Source: Adiantum capillus-veneris (Eukaryota; Streptophyta; Polypodiopsida; Polypodiales; Pteridaceae). From it: a DNA stretch of 60,000 bases. The stretch lies in assembly GCA_014529385.2 (NCBI GenBank), contig CM043962.1, forward strand, positions 92,642,180 through 92,702,179, given 5' to 3'. Below are positions 45,317 through 55,499 of this stretch, in pieces (the stretch's first letter is position 1; every line of letters begins with the position of its first letter). Under the pieces are notes generated by a model. It saw only the letters and a list, made by a program, of their open reading frames with translations, was not told the DNA's origin and searched no databases. The position numbers were made by a program, and so were the translations under genes.

Positions 45317-46384
45317 TTGATGTGGTAGTTCTATGGTGGGACAGTGCAAGTAATTGAAAGTAGATGACTATTCTTTTAGCACTTTTGAAAATTACTTGTG
45401 CTTTTAATTTGCTTTAAGCCCAAATATCTATAAAATAGAAATTTGAGGACAAGGCCAAGTTATAAATCAGATTTGAGTGACTGTCTCACAAAAGAATTGT
45501 TGTACCTATCCTTTCTAATTAATAAAGAAATACTACCAGGGGGCCTCGACTTGAGGGACAATCCTCTCTAGAGAGGAACTCCGCCTCTTTTATGTCGTCT
45601 ACAAAGTGCAAAGAGTGATTTGATTTGCTCACTTTCAATGTCTCAATAACAGCTTGTGTGTTGAGTGAGTTGTCCAACCGGTGGGTGATTACAGTGGTAT
45701 CACAGCTTAGCCTTCTTGTTGTTCTTACCGGTCACTTTCGATGGAGGCTAAACCTAACCCCAATCTGACTTCACGAGAGGCAACAAATGGCTTTTGTGAT
45801 GATTCCATTTGATTGTGAATATTTGGTGGATCTGTTGGGAATTACAAACTGCTATTGCTTAAGAGCTATATACACCGTTTGTGGAAGGTGAATGTTTTCC
45901 AACTTTGTATAAAATTTTGGAATGTACTTTAACTCGGTTGGTAATTTCTTTTCAATCTCAAGCGTCGCTTGTGCATCTCTCCATTGGCAGTGCTGACGTG
46001 GTAGTCTTATTACGTTGGGAGGCGTTTGGGTGCCATGAGTTTTAAAAGGAGTTGACTTTTATGAACTTCAGTTAAAGATATCCCATGATTTTAGTGCTTT
46101 TTAGCACGCGTAAAAGTAAAAAGTGATTTTTTAGCCATGGGCCTATAAAATTATAAATTAGTTGGTAGGGCCCCAATTGTAAAAACAGATCCAAAAAGTG
46201 TGTGGGCGTGCACACAATTGTAAACTGTGATTAATTACTAAGAAATACCGGTAGGGGTGCTCCACTTGAGGGTTGAACTTCTCAAAAGAGGAACTACTCC
46301 TCTTGTCATTCACCAAGTGTGATTTATTGTGTTCAGTTTCAGTTGGCGTGTCTAAATGGATCATACATTTGGTGAGTGACTACA
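45317..46384 (+). mobile_element. TRIM-like miniature LTR element
   Basis: Two diverged repeats, about 45317-45689 (TGTTGATGTGGTAGT ... GTGATTACA) and about 45991-46384 (TGCTGACGTGGTAGT ... GTGACTACA), enclose about 300 bp. A PBS-like TGGTATCACAGC follows the first, then ATGGAGGCTAAACCTAACCC (MEAKPNP), like the start of a Copia gag. No PPT or target duplication seen, so a decayed fragment pair remains possible. Confidence 0.4.
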
Positions 46385-46995
46385 ACGGTCAACCATTAGC
46401 TTTATGTGCACTTTGTGTTAGGAAAAGAAGCCCTTAAGTTTGGTGGATTAGCCTCGGAGCTCGAGGAAGCAGATCCATAAAGTTTGTCTCCCAAATCTGG
46501 AAGCACAGTTCAATTGACTTTTCCTTAGAGAGTTTGCACAAATGTGCATATATGCACGCACATAGTTTTAGGGTACTAGGAGGTCAACATCTCACATCTT
46601 AGTGAGGAACATGCACAGAGTTTTTGGGTACTAGGAGACAAACATCTCACATCTTAGTGAGAAAATTTGGCCTTGGAACTAGACATGCTGCATTTATCAT
46701 AGGCTACACGTAGGTGTCACCAAAAGTGTAATAATGCCTATCAAACACGTACACATGATTTTTTTGAAGAGGGTTTCAAAATAAAAACTATCTAATGGAC
46801 TTGTTTGGACATGCATGTCTTGTGAACAGGTTCACAAATTGTAGGTACGAAATCTGGTAGACTCAATCATAGTTATAGGAAATTTTGAAAAGAAAGCAGA
46901 ATAGAAACAAAATTTTTTACAATGGAGAAATGGAAATGCTCAATTATCATGTAGAGCCTTTTGGGGGTGGTGTTTGCAAAAGGTTTGGACACACA
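46385..46995. other. Region between the TRIM-like element and element C
   Basis: No gene supported. Contains the 55-bp tandem repeat listed next. Confidence 0.5.
46557..46668. repeat. 55-bp tandem repeat, two units
   Basis: GGGTACTAGGAG...CATCTCACATCTTAGTGAG occurs at 46571 and 46626, 55 bp apart with few differences. Confidence 0.8.
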
Positions 46996-47690
46996 TGTAA
47001 GGTGCAGCGGAATGAATGATGAACTTTGCTCAAGCTGAGTGCTCCGAACTGTGCTCAAGGTTCCTTTTACTTATGGAAGGGAGAGCCTTCCATTCTTAGT
47101 GAGAGAGTGCAATGGACACAACTGTGCGTGAAGGTGCATGGGTTTGAGAGATGGAGAGAGAAGAGAATACGACACCAGAGACGTAAAACCCTCCTTCGAA
47201 GGCCCCACTCTCGATGGCAAGAGTGGTCTACTATTGATTGCACAATCTGGTACAAGTGTATGTGGAAGCTAACTGATGCAAGTCGAATGGGCTGTGTCGA
47301 GGTCGACGGTGATGAGATTATGGCTGAAAACTGAATGCTTGATGAATCTGCAAGGGGTCGAAGTTGTCGGGCTGATCTGCTACTGTTTTGCTTGCTAAAT
47401 TGTTCGCTGGAATTGCTGCCCAAAAACAGTCTATGGCTGAAACAAAACGCTGGATTGGGCTGCTTGTAGGCGCTTTTGGGACTGTTTGAAAACACTGCTA
47501 CACTGTGCACTTGCTGGCTGAAATCTCCTTGTTGAAAACATTGGATGGATTTGCAAAAACGTTGAAAGGGCTGGTTGAAAAACGCTAGGCAGCAGGGCAC
47601 CCAAAACGCTAACTGAAGAGGCTTTGTGCTGCTGAATTCGCTGGCTGAAAACACTGCTTGGAATCGCCAAGGCCAGGCTGAATTTGCTGA
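46996..47690 (-). repeat. 3' LTR of element C (inner boundary approximate)
   Basis: Plus strand starts TGTAAGGTGCAGCGG, matching 51858 onward. The region 47081-47292 recurs inverted at 54951-55183. The inner half is made of loose repeats of GGCTGAAAACACTG. The boundary with pol near 47690 is not resolved; the purine-rich GGAAGAAGAAGAACC on the minus strand near 47730 may be the PPT. Confidence 0.65.
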
Positions 47691-47699
47691 TGAAGCTTG

Positions 47700-48090
47700 G
47701 TGATGAAGCTTGAAGCTTGGTTCTTCTTCTTCCGAAATGTCCTTTGAAGGTGTTCTCTGAAACACTTTCAATCAAGAAACATGGAAAACGTTGTGCATTG
47801 ACCATGAGTTAGGCAACTGCAATTTCATTGAAACCTCATTTATCTTTTTAATGACTGGAAATGGACCACACATTCGAAAAGACAACTTGGGACACTTCTT
47901 TCCAACTTGCTTAAGACATTGCTTCATGATTCTTAAATATACCCAATCCCCTTCCTTGATCGAAACATCTTGACGATGCTTATTAGCCTGCCGTAAATAA
48001 GATTCCTGAGCTTTGCTTAGTCAAAGCTTCACACTCTCAGAAATCTCATCCAATGATCGACTTTCAGCATTGGCATCAGACATTTGACTG
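47700..48090 (-). pseudogene. C integrase C-terminal remnant
   Basis: Minus-strand translation gives LSKAQESYLRQANKHRQ, IKEGDWVYLRIMKQC, GPFPVIKKINEV and WSMHNVFHVS in one or two frames: the segment after the integrase core in Gypsy pol. The core itself is missing between this and the zinc-binding remnant in the RNase H ORF. Confidence 0.75.
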
Positions 48091-48491
48091 ACCGAACGAG
48101 TCAAAAGTGACTGGAGCCAATAAAAGAATCTTTCTATTTTTTCCAAAGTGATGTTCATTCCCGTGTGCCCACTCGTGAGAGAATCATGTGCATCACTCCA
48201 ATGTGCACTAGGCATAGACTGGAGCCACTTAAGGGCTTGATGATCTGTGCGAACTATAAACTCTCTACCATGAAGAAAATGCTTCCAATGCTTAAGAGAG
48301 TGAATGACATACAAAAGTTCTTTATCATAAACTGAATAATTCTTTTTTGCACTATTGAGCTTCCGGCTAAGGAAAGCTACAGGACGACCATGTTGCTGGA
48401 GCACACCGCCTATGGCGACATTGCTCGCATCCGTCCATATCTCAAAGGGATCATCCAAAGAGGCAAGGATAAGACATGGTGCTTCTGTCAC
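48021..48491 (-). pseudogene. C RNase H with fused integrase zinc-binding remnant
   Basis: A 156-codon ORF. RNase H: FEIWTDASNVAIGGVLQQHG, NYSVYDKELLYVIHSLKHWK, VRTDHQALKWLQ with the expected catalytic Asp and Glu. It is then joined, by deletion, to HDSLTSGHTGMNITLEKIER, part of the integrase HHCC domain, and then to post-core sequence. About 140 bp upstream toward RT is out of frame. Confidence 0.8.
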
Positions 48492-48630
48492 CGCAACCTT
48501 GAGAGCTGCGAAAGCCTCAATGGCTGCATCGGGGCAAGTCTACGCGTTGACGGCGAGTCTTGACCCCTTTCAAAACATCTGTCATAGGTGCAACAATGCG
48601 TGCAAAATTCTCTATGTGCGAACTATATGC

Positions 48631-49362
48631 TTAACATAAACCAAGAAAAGAACACACATCATACGCAGTGTTGGGCAAATCCCAATTACGTATCTGTTCC
48701 ACCTTCGCGGGATCTAGCTTGACGCCTTCTGCAGAAATGATATAACCCGGATAAGTGACTTCAGTAAGAAAAAATTCAGACTTCTTAGCTGCAATGTACA
48801 ATTGACACTCATCCAAACGGGTTAGTACCGTTTCGATATCCCTTTCATGTTGTTCCCACGATGCAGAAAAAATGAGAATATCATAAAGAAAGATGAACAC
48901 ACATACACCGACCATATTGTCGAAACGGCCTACCATGAGACGATTAAATGTACTCACGACACCTGTCAATCCAAAAGGCATAACAACATACTCCCTTTGC
49001 CCTCGCTCGGTGTGAAAAGTGGTTTTGAAGATGTCGCCTTTGAATACCTGTACCTGATGGTATCCACTCTTGAGATTGACCTTGCTGAAAACCTTTGCCC
49101 CATTGAGCCTATCAAGGATATACTCAATGCGAGGCATCAGGAACTTGTTCTTGACGGTCATCTTGTTCAAAGCCCTATAATCAACACACAAACGAGACGA
49201 ACCCTCCTTCTTGCGAACAAACAAAATAGGAGCAGTAAAAGGACTTACACTAGGACGTATGAATCCTCTAGCCACCAACTTCGTGAGTTGTCGCTCTAAC
49301 TCTTCCTCCTGTGTCTTGTTCAAACGGTAGGGAGCCTTACTGACATGCTGTGCCCTCTCCAT
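48631..49362 (-). pseudogene. C reverse transcriptase, catalytically dead
   Basis: A 243-codon ORF with clear Gypsy RT: LVARGFIRPSVSPFTAPILF, SSRLCVDYRALNKMTVKN, REYVVMPFGLTGVVSTFNRL. Two of three metal-binding aspartates are replaced: motif A reads FSKVNLKSGYHQ (Asn at 49075-49077) and the LDD motif reads FLYDILIFS (Tyr at 48883-48885). Such an enzyme cannot polymerise. The ATG used is internal; the true frame enters from the protease region by a frameshift. Confidence 0.85.
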
Positions 49363-50126
49363 AAGCTCGATGCGATGGTCCTCCGGCCGCTCGGGTGGGA
49401 GACGGGGTGGAAGACATCCTGCAAAAAGAGATGCTTAAACTTGGTAAACAAATCAGAATACTTAGTTGGAGCCTGAATGCTCTGGGAAACTGGAGCAGCA
49501 TAGATGAATGCCGCTTGTGCTTCTCGTCGTAATTCACACTTTACCTGCACATGAGAAATGAGAGGCAAAGAATGGAGACCCTCCTCAGCATGAATGATGA
49601 TGGGGAAGTCAGTCTTGGCATTTAATGTGAGAGTGTTAGCCTCCAAATCAATGAGAGGGTTATGCTCACAAAACCATCGAATACCCAAAAGCATATCACA
49701 CCCTAAAAGAGGAGACATGAGAAATTTCCTACAAAAAGCAGCTTGTTGAACCGTAAACAACACATCAAGGAACTCTTTCGTGATGAGAGAGTCCATACCG
49801 GGAGTGAAGCCAGAAACCTTGAGAGGAGATTTCTGACTAACCTCTAGGCTGGCTCTCTCAACAAGAGAGACACTAATTACATCATGCATACTGCCTGGAT
49901 CAAACGATATGATAAAACGCTGACCCTTTACATGACCATAACACTTCATGAGAGACTCATCAATGTGTGTGTCAGAGACATGAGAAGATTCAGTTTGGTT
50001 CATTAAAGTGCTTGTGGTTGCTGTGGGTGCCTTTGGTTCTATGGGTGGGGCTGTCTTAGCACAGGCCTTCTTAATGTGATCCTTGACGCGACATTGATAA
50101 GATCTACCTTCCTTAGCATAAATCAC
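49320..50126 (-). pseudogene. C zinc knuckle and aspartic protease
   Basis: A 268-codon ORF. Knuckle reads SYQCRVKDHIKKAC (about 50062-50102): the first Cys of CX2CX4HX4C is Ser. Protease active site reads FIISFDPGSMHDVIS, Asp-Pro-Gly at 49893-49901. Then GCDMLLGIRWF, the conserved Gypsy protease end. A one-base frameshift near 49405-49425 converts the LPPERPEDHRIEL linker into an unrelated tail. Confidence 0.8.
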
Positions 50127-51339
50127 TTGTTCCTCAGCCGTGATGTATCCTCCTATAATTCCTTGTGCAGCTTTTTCATTGGGGTTAGCTTGGGTTTTGC
50201 AGGTGCTTTAGCTTTACCCTTAGATTCATTATTAGAGTTCTTTTTCGAAGAATTAGAGGAAGATGGGCTAGAATAGTTACCATTCTTACCATTCTGAGAA
50301 TTCTAAGAGGTTCCTTGAGAAGTCTTGTTCTCCTTAGGCTTTCCCTTGTTGTGCTTCATCTCCTGTGCGAGAGCAATCGCTACCGCCTTGTTGAGATCGA
50401 TTGGATCAAGTACCTCCACATCAAACTTGATATACTCGTCCAATCCATAAAGGAATGCCTCCTTGCGCTCTGCATCCGATTTGCGTAATTGAGTGTCGAG
50501 CTGCAAAAGACGATTAGAGAAAGATATAACGGGCATATCATTTTGCTTGAGAGCGCGCCAATCGTCCTTCAATTGTGCGAGGTACTGAGGTGGCATAAAT
50601 TGCGCCTTGAGCTTGTCTTGGAAATCAGCCCAAGTGAAGGAAAGGGGCGTGAATTCGTCGGCTTCCTCTAGGTGCACGGCCAATTGTGCCTCTTGCCATG
50701 CGTGTTACCAATTTATGGCATCACCGGCAAGGTACATGGCTGCCATCAAAACTTTGCTATTTCCTGTCTTCTTAGTTGTCGCAAAATAAGCATTATATTG
50801 ATGCAACCAAGAATGAATAACCGTGGCATCCATCTTACCATCATACTTACTGAAGGTCAACTTTTCTGTGACTGGGTTGTTGGAGTCCGAATCTCGGCTT
50901 GCGCCACTTAATGAACTACCAACATATTTGGCTGGCTCGGACTTTGAAGCGAGGACATGTCGGACCAACTCTTGCATGCGTTGTTCACTCTGTGCCGCAT
51001 GCTCGTCGTGTCATTCTTCAGCCGCCAAGCGCACTTGATCATGCTCACGCTCAAAGGTGTCTTGTCTGAGTTGGCGTTCACGCTCCAAGGCTTCCCGTCG
51101 TTCTGCTTTTCTTTCTAGTTGTGCCATCGCAACCCGAGTCATTTCTTGTTGTTGTGCCATCATCTCCATCATTGACTTATTGACTTGACCATCGCCTCCA
51201 TAGGATTTGGTACAACTCGTGGCGTAGATGGGGAAGGGGGAGGGTCGAGAAAACCTCTTGGTGGGGAAAACTCTTCTTCGCCACTCCCATGCTCACCACC
51301 TCCATGCGAAGTATCCATTCCGCTTCGGGTGATGACCAT
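50127..51339 (-). pseudogene. gag: C gag
   Basis: From ATG at 51339 (MVITRSGMDTSHGGG), a frameshift near 51180, an Arg/Glu/Gln-rich predicted coiled coil (QLERKAERREALERERQLRQ), TGA near 51017, then LTFSKYDGKMDATVIHSWLH, a stop in INW*HAWQEAQ (near 50706), and the capsid end FMPPQYLAQLKDDWRALKQN to KHNKGKPKENKTSQGTS (50303). Retrotransposon gag family. Confidence 0.75.
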
Positions 51340-51844
51340 GCACTGTGATCTTTGGTTCTTAAGTTCACGAGGAACTTGGGTTCTTGTGAGTCTTGGGTTC
51401 TTGGATTCTTGGGGGTCTTGAGTTCTTGAGGTTCCCGAGGGTCGTGAGGTTTTTGAGGTTCTTGAGGGTCTTGAGGTTCTTGAGGTGCTTGAGGGTCTTC
51501 TTTCGCTTACAATCTGTGTTAGAGAAGGATCTTCTCTTCACCCGAGTTCTACTCTTTTCTGCGAGCGCACCCCTTGGCGGCCTTGCGCTCACACCAAGGT
51601 TGCTTTTTCCCACCTCACGTCGATTGGCCGGCCGCTAAGTGCATGGTCCGCTCTCAATGAGTGAAAAGAGGCACAAGGGGAGGCTCGACAAGCCCTTCTT
51701 TCTTGGGTTTCCTGTCACTCTTCAAAAACACGATTAGGACTCGACACGCCCAAGAGGTCTTGGGTTACGTGTGACCGCAACAAGCAAAACAAAATTCCGT
51801 GGCTCTTGTGGTTCTTTCCTTGAGTGATACAGAACACTGCCAAA
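51340..51844 (-). other. C leader with short tandem repeats
   Basis: No gene. The stretch 51370-51500 is built from variants of TTCTTGAGG and GGTCTTGAG, giving Leu/Lys/Asn-rich spurious ORFs on both strands. Confidence 0.65.
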
Positions 51845-51857
51845 GCTCTGATACCAA
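51845..51857 (-). other. PBS of element C
   Basis: Plus strand GCTCTGATACCAA, minus TTGGTATCAGAGC, directly next to the LTR at 51858. Confidence 0.9.
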
Positions 51858-51947
51858 TGTAAGGTGTAGTGGGATGAATGATGAACTTTGCTCAAGATGA
51901 GTGCTCCGAAGTGTGCTCAAGGTTCCTTTAACTTATGGAAGGGAGAG
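51858..51947 (-). repeat. 5' LTR of element C, fragment cut by element D
   Basis: TGTAAGGTGTAGTGGG to GGGAGAG matches 46996-47085. It ends in GAGAG (51943-51947), the target duplication of D. Confidence 0.85.
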
Positions 51948-53423
51948 TGACACCGGCCTGTTAACTTCAAAAAGGGTGGTAGACTTTAGAATTAAACCTT
52001 ATTTTCTTTCACCCATTTAATTTGTCGCCCACTTTACTTGTACTTTCAAGACACAACAAAGGGGAAGGGGATACAGGCTGCCAGATTGCACATGTATGAG
52101 AAGACCGACACCAGATTGGCCCCTAACTTAGGCGCCCCTTTCGGTATTTCTTTATTGTTTAAAAGAGGGCATAAACGCTGTGGTTCCCTACAAGCTGCCC
52201 CGCTCAAGCTTGGCTGAATTTCAACTGTTCCGGCCCGATTTCGGCAGCATAACTGTACTAGGACCTTTCACAGTCAGTATTCCCACGCATTGACTGACTC
52301 TCCCGACGCATACGGGCACTTTGCAAAACCTGGCGAGAATCTGCAGCACGCTGAATTCTCTGTTTTCAGCCCCGACAATGCGCCAGATCACCTATACAGC
52401 GGTCCCCTCGCGTCCCCGAACCTCCTGGGGGTATTAGGGTCCGTTCAGGGCCAAAACCCTAAACCTTCAAAAATACACAGCAGGCTGTAATTTACTGTTT
52501 CGGGCTCCGTTTCGCGTGCCGGTCGCATCCGTAGCAAGTCCTCGAGCTCTCGCACCTGTAGGGCTACTTGCCCTTTGAATCGGACGAGATTTCGGGCGTG
52601 AAACCTCTCCGAATCACCTGTACCTGTGGGGGATTAGCTGCTAGCTAATCCAGTACCTGTGCAAGAGGCTCTTGCCTCGGCAATCGCGCATGAACCCACA
52701 CAACTGTACATTGGTCAATTGAAAAGCCCACTAGAGGGGCATAACATACTGCCATAGGGGAGAGAGAGGGTAGTGCGTAGCGTGCAGGGCATCACTCCTG
52801 GCAGTGCATTGTACATAAGAGGGAAAGGAAGCACTCCATAGCTCTTAACCTGTGGACAGAAGCTGCAAATGAGCCCTCCTCCCTTCAAATTCAGCGCCAC
52901 TTCTTCCTTGAGGAGGCAAGTGCACAGAAATGTGCCACTTGGCCCATTTATAAGCATTTTCCCGTTTCGGGTTCGTTGCTTAAAAATATCCTGACCGGTT
53001 GCCCAGTTGACTTTGCGGCAGAGTAATAAAATGTTCCCCTTGTCATTCCGGAGGTAATGACGCGAATACATTTTTAGGTCCCAAAATAGCATTTCCCTAA
53101 ATTTTAGGAGATGCTGCCATTGTATCTTTCTAGGTCATCCGACCCTCTTTGTACACTGCAGCCACATCAAAAATTGAAATGTAGCCTATGTAGCAAAGGA
53201 TTCCACTTTGGCTAGTCAATGACCCCACTTTGGCTAACCATAGTCCTTGTCCAACCTTAGTGCTCTCTTGCCCTCAGGCGTGGACTCCTTTGAACAGTTC
53301 CACACTAGGTATGCAATGCAGGGCAGTTAGATTTCAGGAGGGGTGTTTCCAAAAAGTGAAAGTAAATAAATAATAAGAAAGAAATCAACAAAAAGGATAG
53401 ATAGTAGTCACACGCTGGTGACA
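51948..53423 (-). repeat. 3' LTR of element D
   Basis: 1476 bp. Plus strand starts TGACACCGGCCTG and ends GGTGACA. The first 800 bp match 59192-60000 closely. GC-richer than neighbouring elements. Confidence 0.85.
52631..52675. promoter_or_regulatory. Two adjacent perfect hairpins in the D LTR
   Basis: GGATTAGCT/AGCTAATCC with a 3-base loop (52631-52651) and GCAAGAG/CTCTTGC with one base between (52661-52675). Both recur at 59875-59895 (one mismatch) and 59905-59919. Function unknown. Confidence 0.5.
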
Positions 53424-53440
53424 TACCCCCCTCTTGAAAT
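53424..53440 (-). other. PPT of element D
   Basis: Minus strand TTTCAAGAGGGGGGTA directly before the LTR start TGTCACCAGCG. Confidence 0.8.
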
Positions 53441-53993
53441 CTCAAACGTCCTCGTTTGCATCTATGTCGTACATGCTCACAGTCAACACTGATGTATTCA
53501 ACACCTGTCGACACATGTACGACACATACATGCTCATTGTCAACCCTGGTGTATTCAACACCTCGTCGACACATGTATTGCCTGCGTGTGAACCCTGTCC
53601 CAATGACATAGTGGTAGCTTCGCACTCTGCCATTGCTTTGAGTCGCTAACTTTCCAATGACAAAATGGTAGCTACACATTTTGCCACTGTCTTATAGTAC
53701 ACGTTCCCAGTAACACTTTCGAGCATACCCAAACCGACAGTTTAAGAATGCAGTTACACATGTACCCTTTAATAGAAGCAATTACTGTATCCTTGACAAA
53801 CTGACAAGAAATACTCACTTCTATAGCACTAACCAAACTTTTGGACATTCCTTAAGAGCAATTGCCAAACCGACAATCTGCACAGCTCTAACATTCATGT
53901 AACATGTACTTGATTTGAGCTCACTTTAAATACCATGTACATCATTTGTTTCAGAAGCCATTGTCACAATGACAATCCACGTAGCTTTGAAAC
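53441..53993 (-). other. D 3' untranslated region with two short tandem repeats
   Basis: No gene. GTATTCAACACCT...CGACACATGTA occurs twice about 57 bp apart (53472 and 53529), and CAATGACA...TGGTAGCT twice about 53 bp apart (53603 and 53656). Confidence 0.65.
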
Positions 53994-54950
53994 TCAAGGG
54001 GTCAAGGTAGGTTGCAAATCGAAGGCTTCAAGGTAAAGTGATAACACAGTTGGTGACTCTGCAAGTTCACCTTCTTCCATCCACTTAGCATCCATTGGTG
54101 GATAGTTTCTGAACTTTACCAAGTAACGCCTAGCAACCTTGCCTTTCACTTTTCTTTCCTTATGTGCCAAAATCTGTTCCGGGACCAAGATCTCGTCAAG
54201 TTTCTCGACTTCCGGCTGCTCTTCAGCTGGCATATCCTCTGGCACATCACCCACATAGGGTCTGAGAAGACTCACATGAAACGCATTGTGAATCTTCCAA
54301 CTCTCTGGCAATTTCAGCCTATATGCAACATCATCGATTATGTCGCATACTTGAAAAGGGCCATAGCAACGCATGTTGAGCTTTGGAAACAGTCTTTCCT
54401 TGCCCTTCATCATCTTTAACCTTGTCTTTTCAAAGCGTAGAAGCACCCAATCACCAAGTGAAAATACCACTTCACGACGGTGACGATCAACTGCTTTCTT
54501 TTGCTTTGTCTGAGTCTTTTCCAAGGCCACTTTGACCTTCTTGTACATTTCATCCATGTCTTGAACATACTTATCTGCTTCAAATATCTTGTCCTTTGTA
54601 TGCAGTATGGGAGGAACTTTCTTGCCACCTTCAACTATCTCAAAAGGTGCCTTGCCAGTTGATGAATGCACTGTATTATTATATCCATACTCCACCAATG
54701 GCAAATACTGCTCCCACTTTCCTTTATGCTCTGACACGTAGCACTTTAGCAAATCTAGGACAATAGAATTTGCCTCTTCTGACTGCCCATCTGTTCGAGG
54801 ATGAAATGACGAAGAGAATTTGAGCGTTGTGCCCATATTCTCAAACAAGTGGATCACGGTCGCTAACAATCGACTGTGGCATGCCATGATACTTGAAAAT
54901 ATTGCTCATAAACAAGCGTGCCATCTGATCTGGCTTTATCTTCTTCCTGA
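53994..54950 (-). pseudogene. D integrase second half with chromodomain-like end
   Basis: Begins at the rearrangement junction with MARLFMSNIFKYHGMPQSIV, then SDRDP (second catalytic Asp), a small deletion with stop, and a long open stretch to 53994: FSSSFHPRTDGQSEEANSIV (catalytic Glu region), WEQYLPLVEYGYNNTVHSST, FSLGDWVLLRFEKTRLK, WKIHNAFHVSLLRPYVG, and ARRYLVKFRNYPPMDAKWM. The zinc-binding domain and first catalytic Asp are absent. Confidence 0.85.
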
Positions 54951-55499
54951 CGGCCCATTAGACTTGCATCAGTTAGCTTCCATATACACTTGTACCAGAT
55001 TGTGCAATCAATAGTAGACCACTCTCGCCATCGAGAGTGGGGCCTTTGGAGGAGGGTTTTACAACGTCTCTGGTGTCGTATTCTCTTCTCTCTCTATCTC
55101 TCAGTCTCATGCACCTTCATGCACAGTGTCCATTCACTTTGTTTGTGTCCATTGCACTCTCTCACTAAGAACGGAAGGCTCTCTGTCACTAGCGTGTGAC
55201 TACTATCTATCCTTTTTGTTGATTTCTTTCTTATTATTTATTTACTTTCACTTTTTGGAAACACCCCTCGTGAAATCTAACTGCCTTGCATTGCATAACT
55301 AGTGTGGAATTGTTTAGAGGAGTCCACGCCTGAGGGCAAGAGAGCACTAAGGTTGGACAAGGACTATGGTTAGCCAAAGTGGGGTCATTGACTAGCCAAA
55401 GTGGAATCCTTTGCTACATAGGCTACATTTCAGTTTTTGATGTGGCTGCAGTATACAAAGAGGGTCGGATGACCTAGAAAGATACAATGGCAGCATCTC
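54951..55499. repeat. Inverted fragment of the D/C insertion junction inside D pol
   Basis: 54951-55183 is the reverse complement of C LTR sequence equivalent to 47081-47292. 55184-55499 is the reverse complement of the last 315 bp of the D LTR (53109-53423). They meet at GGCTCTC|TGTCAC, which in reverse is a D LTR end next to the GAGAG duplication and the rest of the C LTR. The insert replaces the end of RNase H and the start of integrase. Confidence 0.85.

Larger units (their letters stand above)
46996..51947 (-). mobile_element. Ty3/Gypsy element C (minus strand)
   Basis: Minus-strand order from the right: LTR (cut by D), PBS, gag, zinc knuckle, protease, RT, RNase H, integrase remnants, LTR. 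Both LTRs start TGTAAGGTG on the plus strand. Nonsense codon, frameshifts, dead RT and deleted integrase core make it inactive. Its right LTR should resume beyond D, outside the window. Confidence 0.85.

Noticed and set aside
47683-47720. Hammerhead-ribozyme-like CTGATGA in the C LTR
   Set aside because: The conserved GAAA and the required stems are missing.
47067-47771. A 234-codon minus-strand ORF
   Set aside because: It starts in the pol end and runs through the LTR of C, built from loose GGCTGAAAAC repeats; it is not a separate gene.
52290-52490. A 66-codon ORF present in both D LTRs (also 59534-59734)
   Set aside because: Antisense to the element and conserved simply because the LTRs are similar; no domain.
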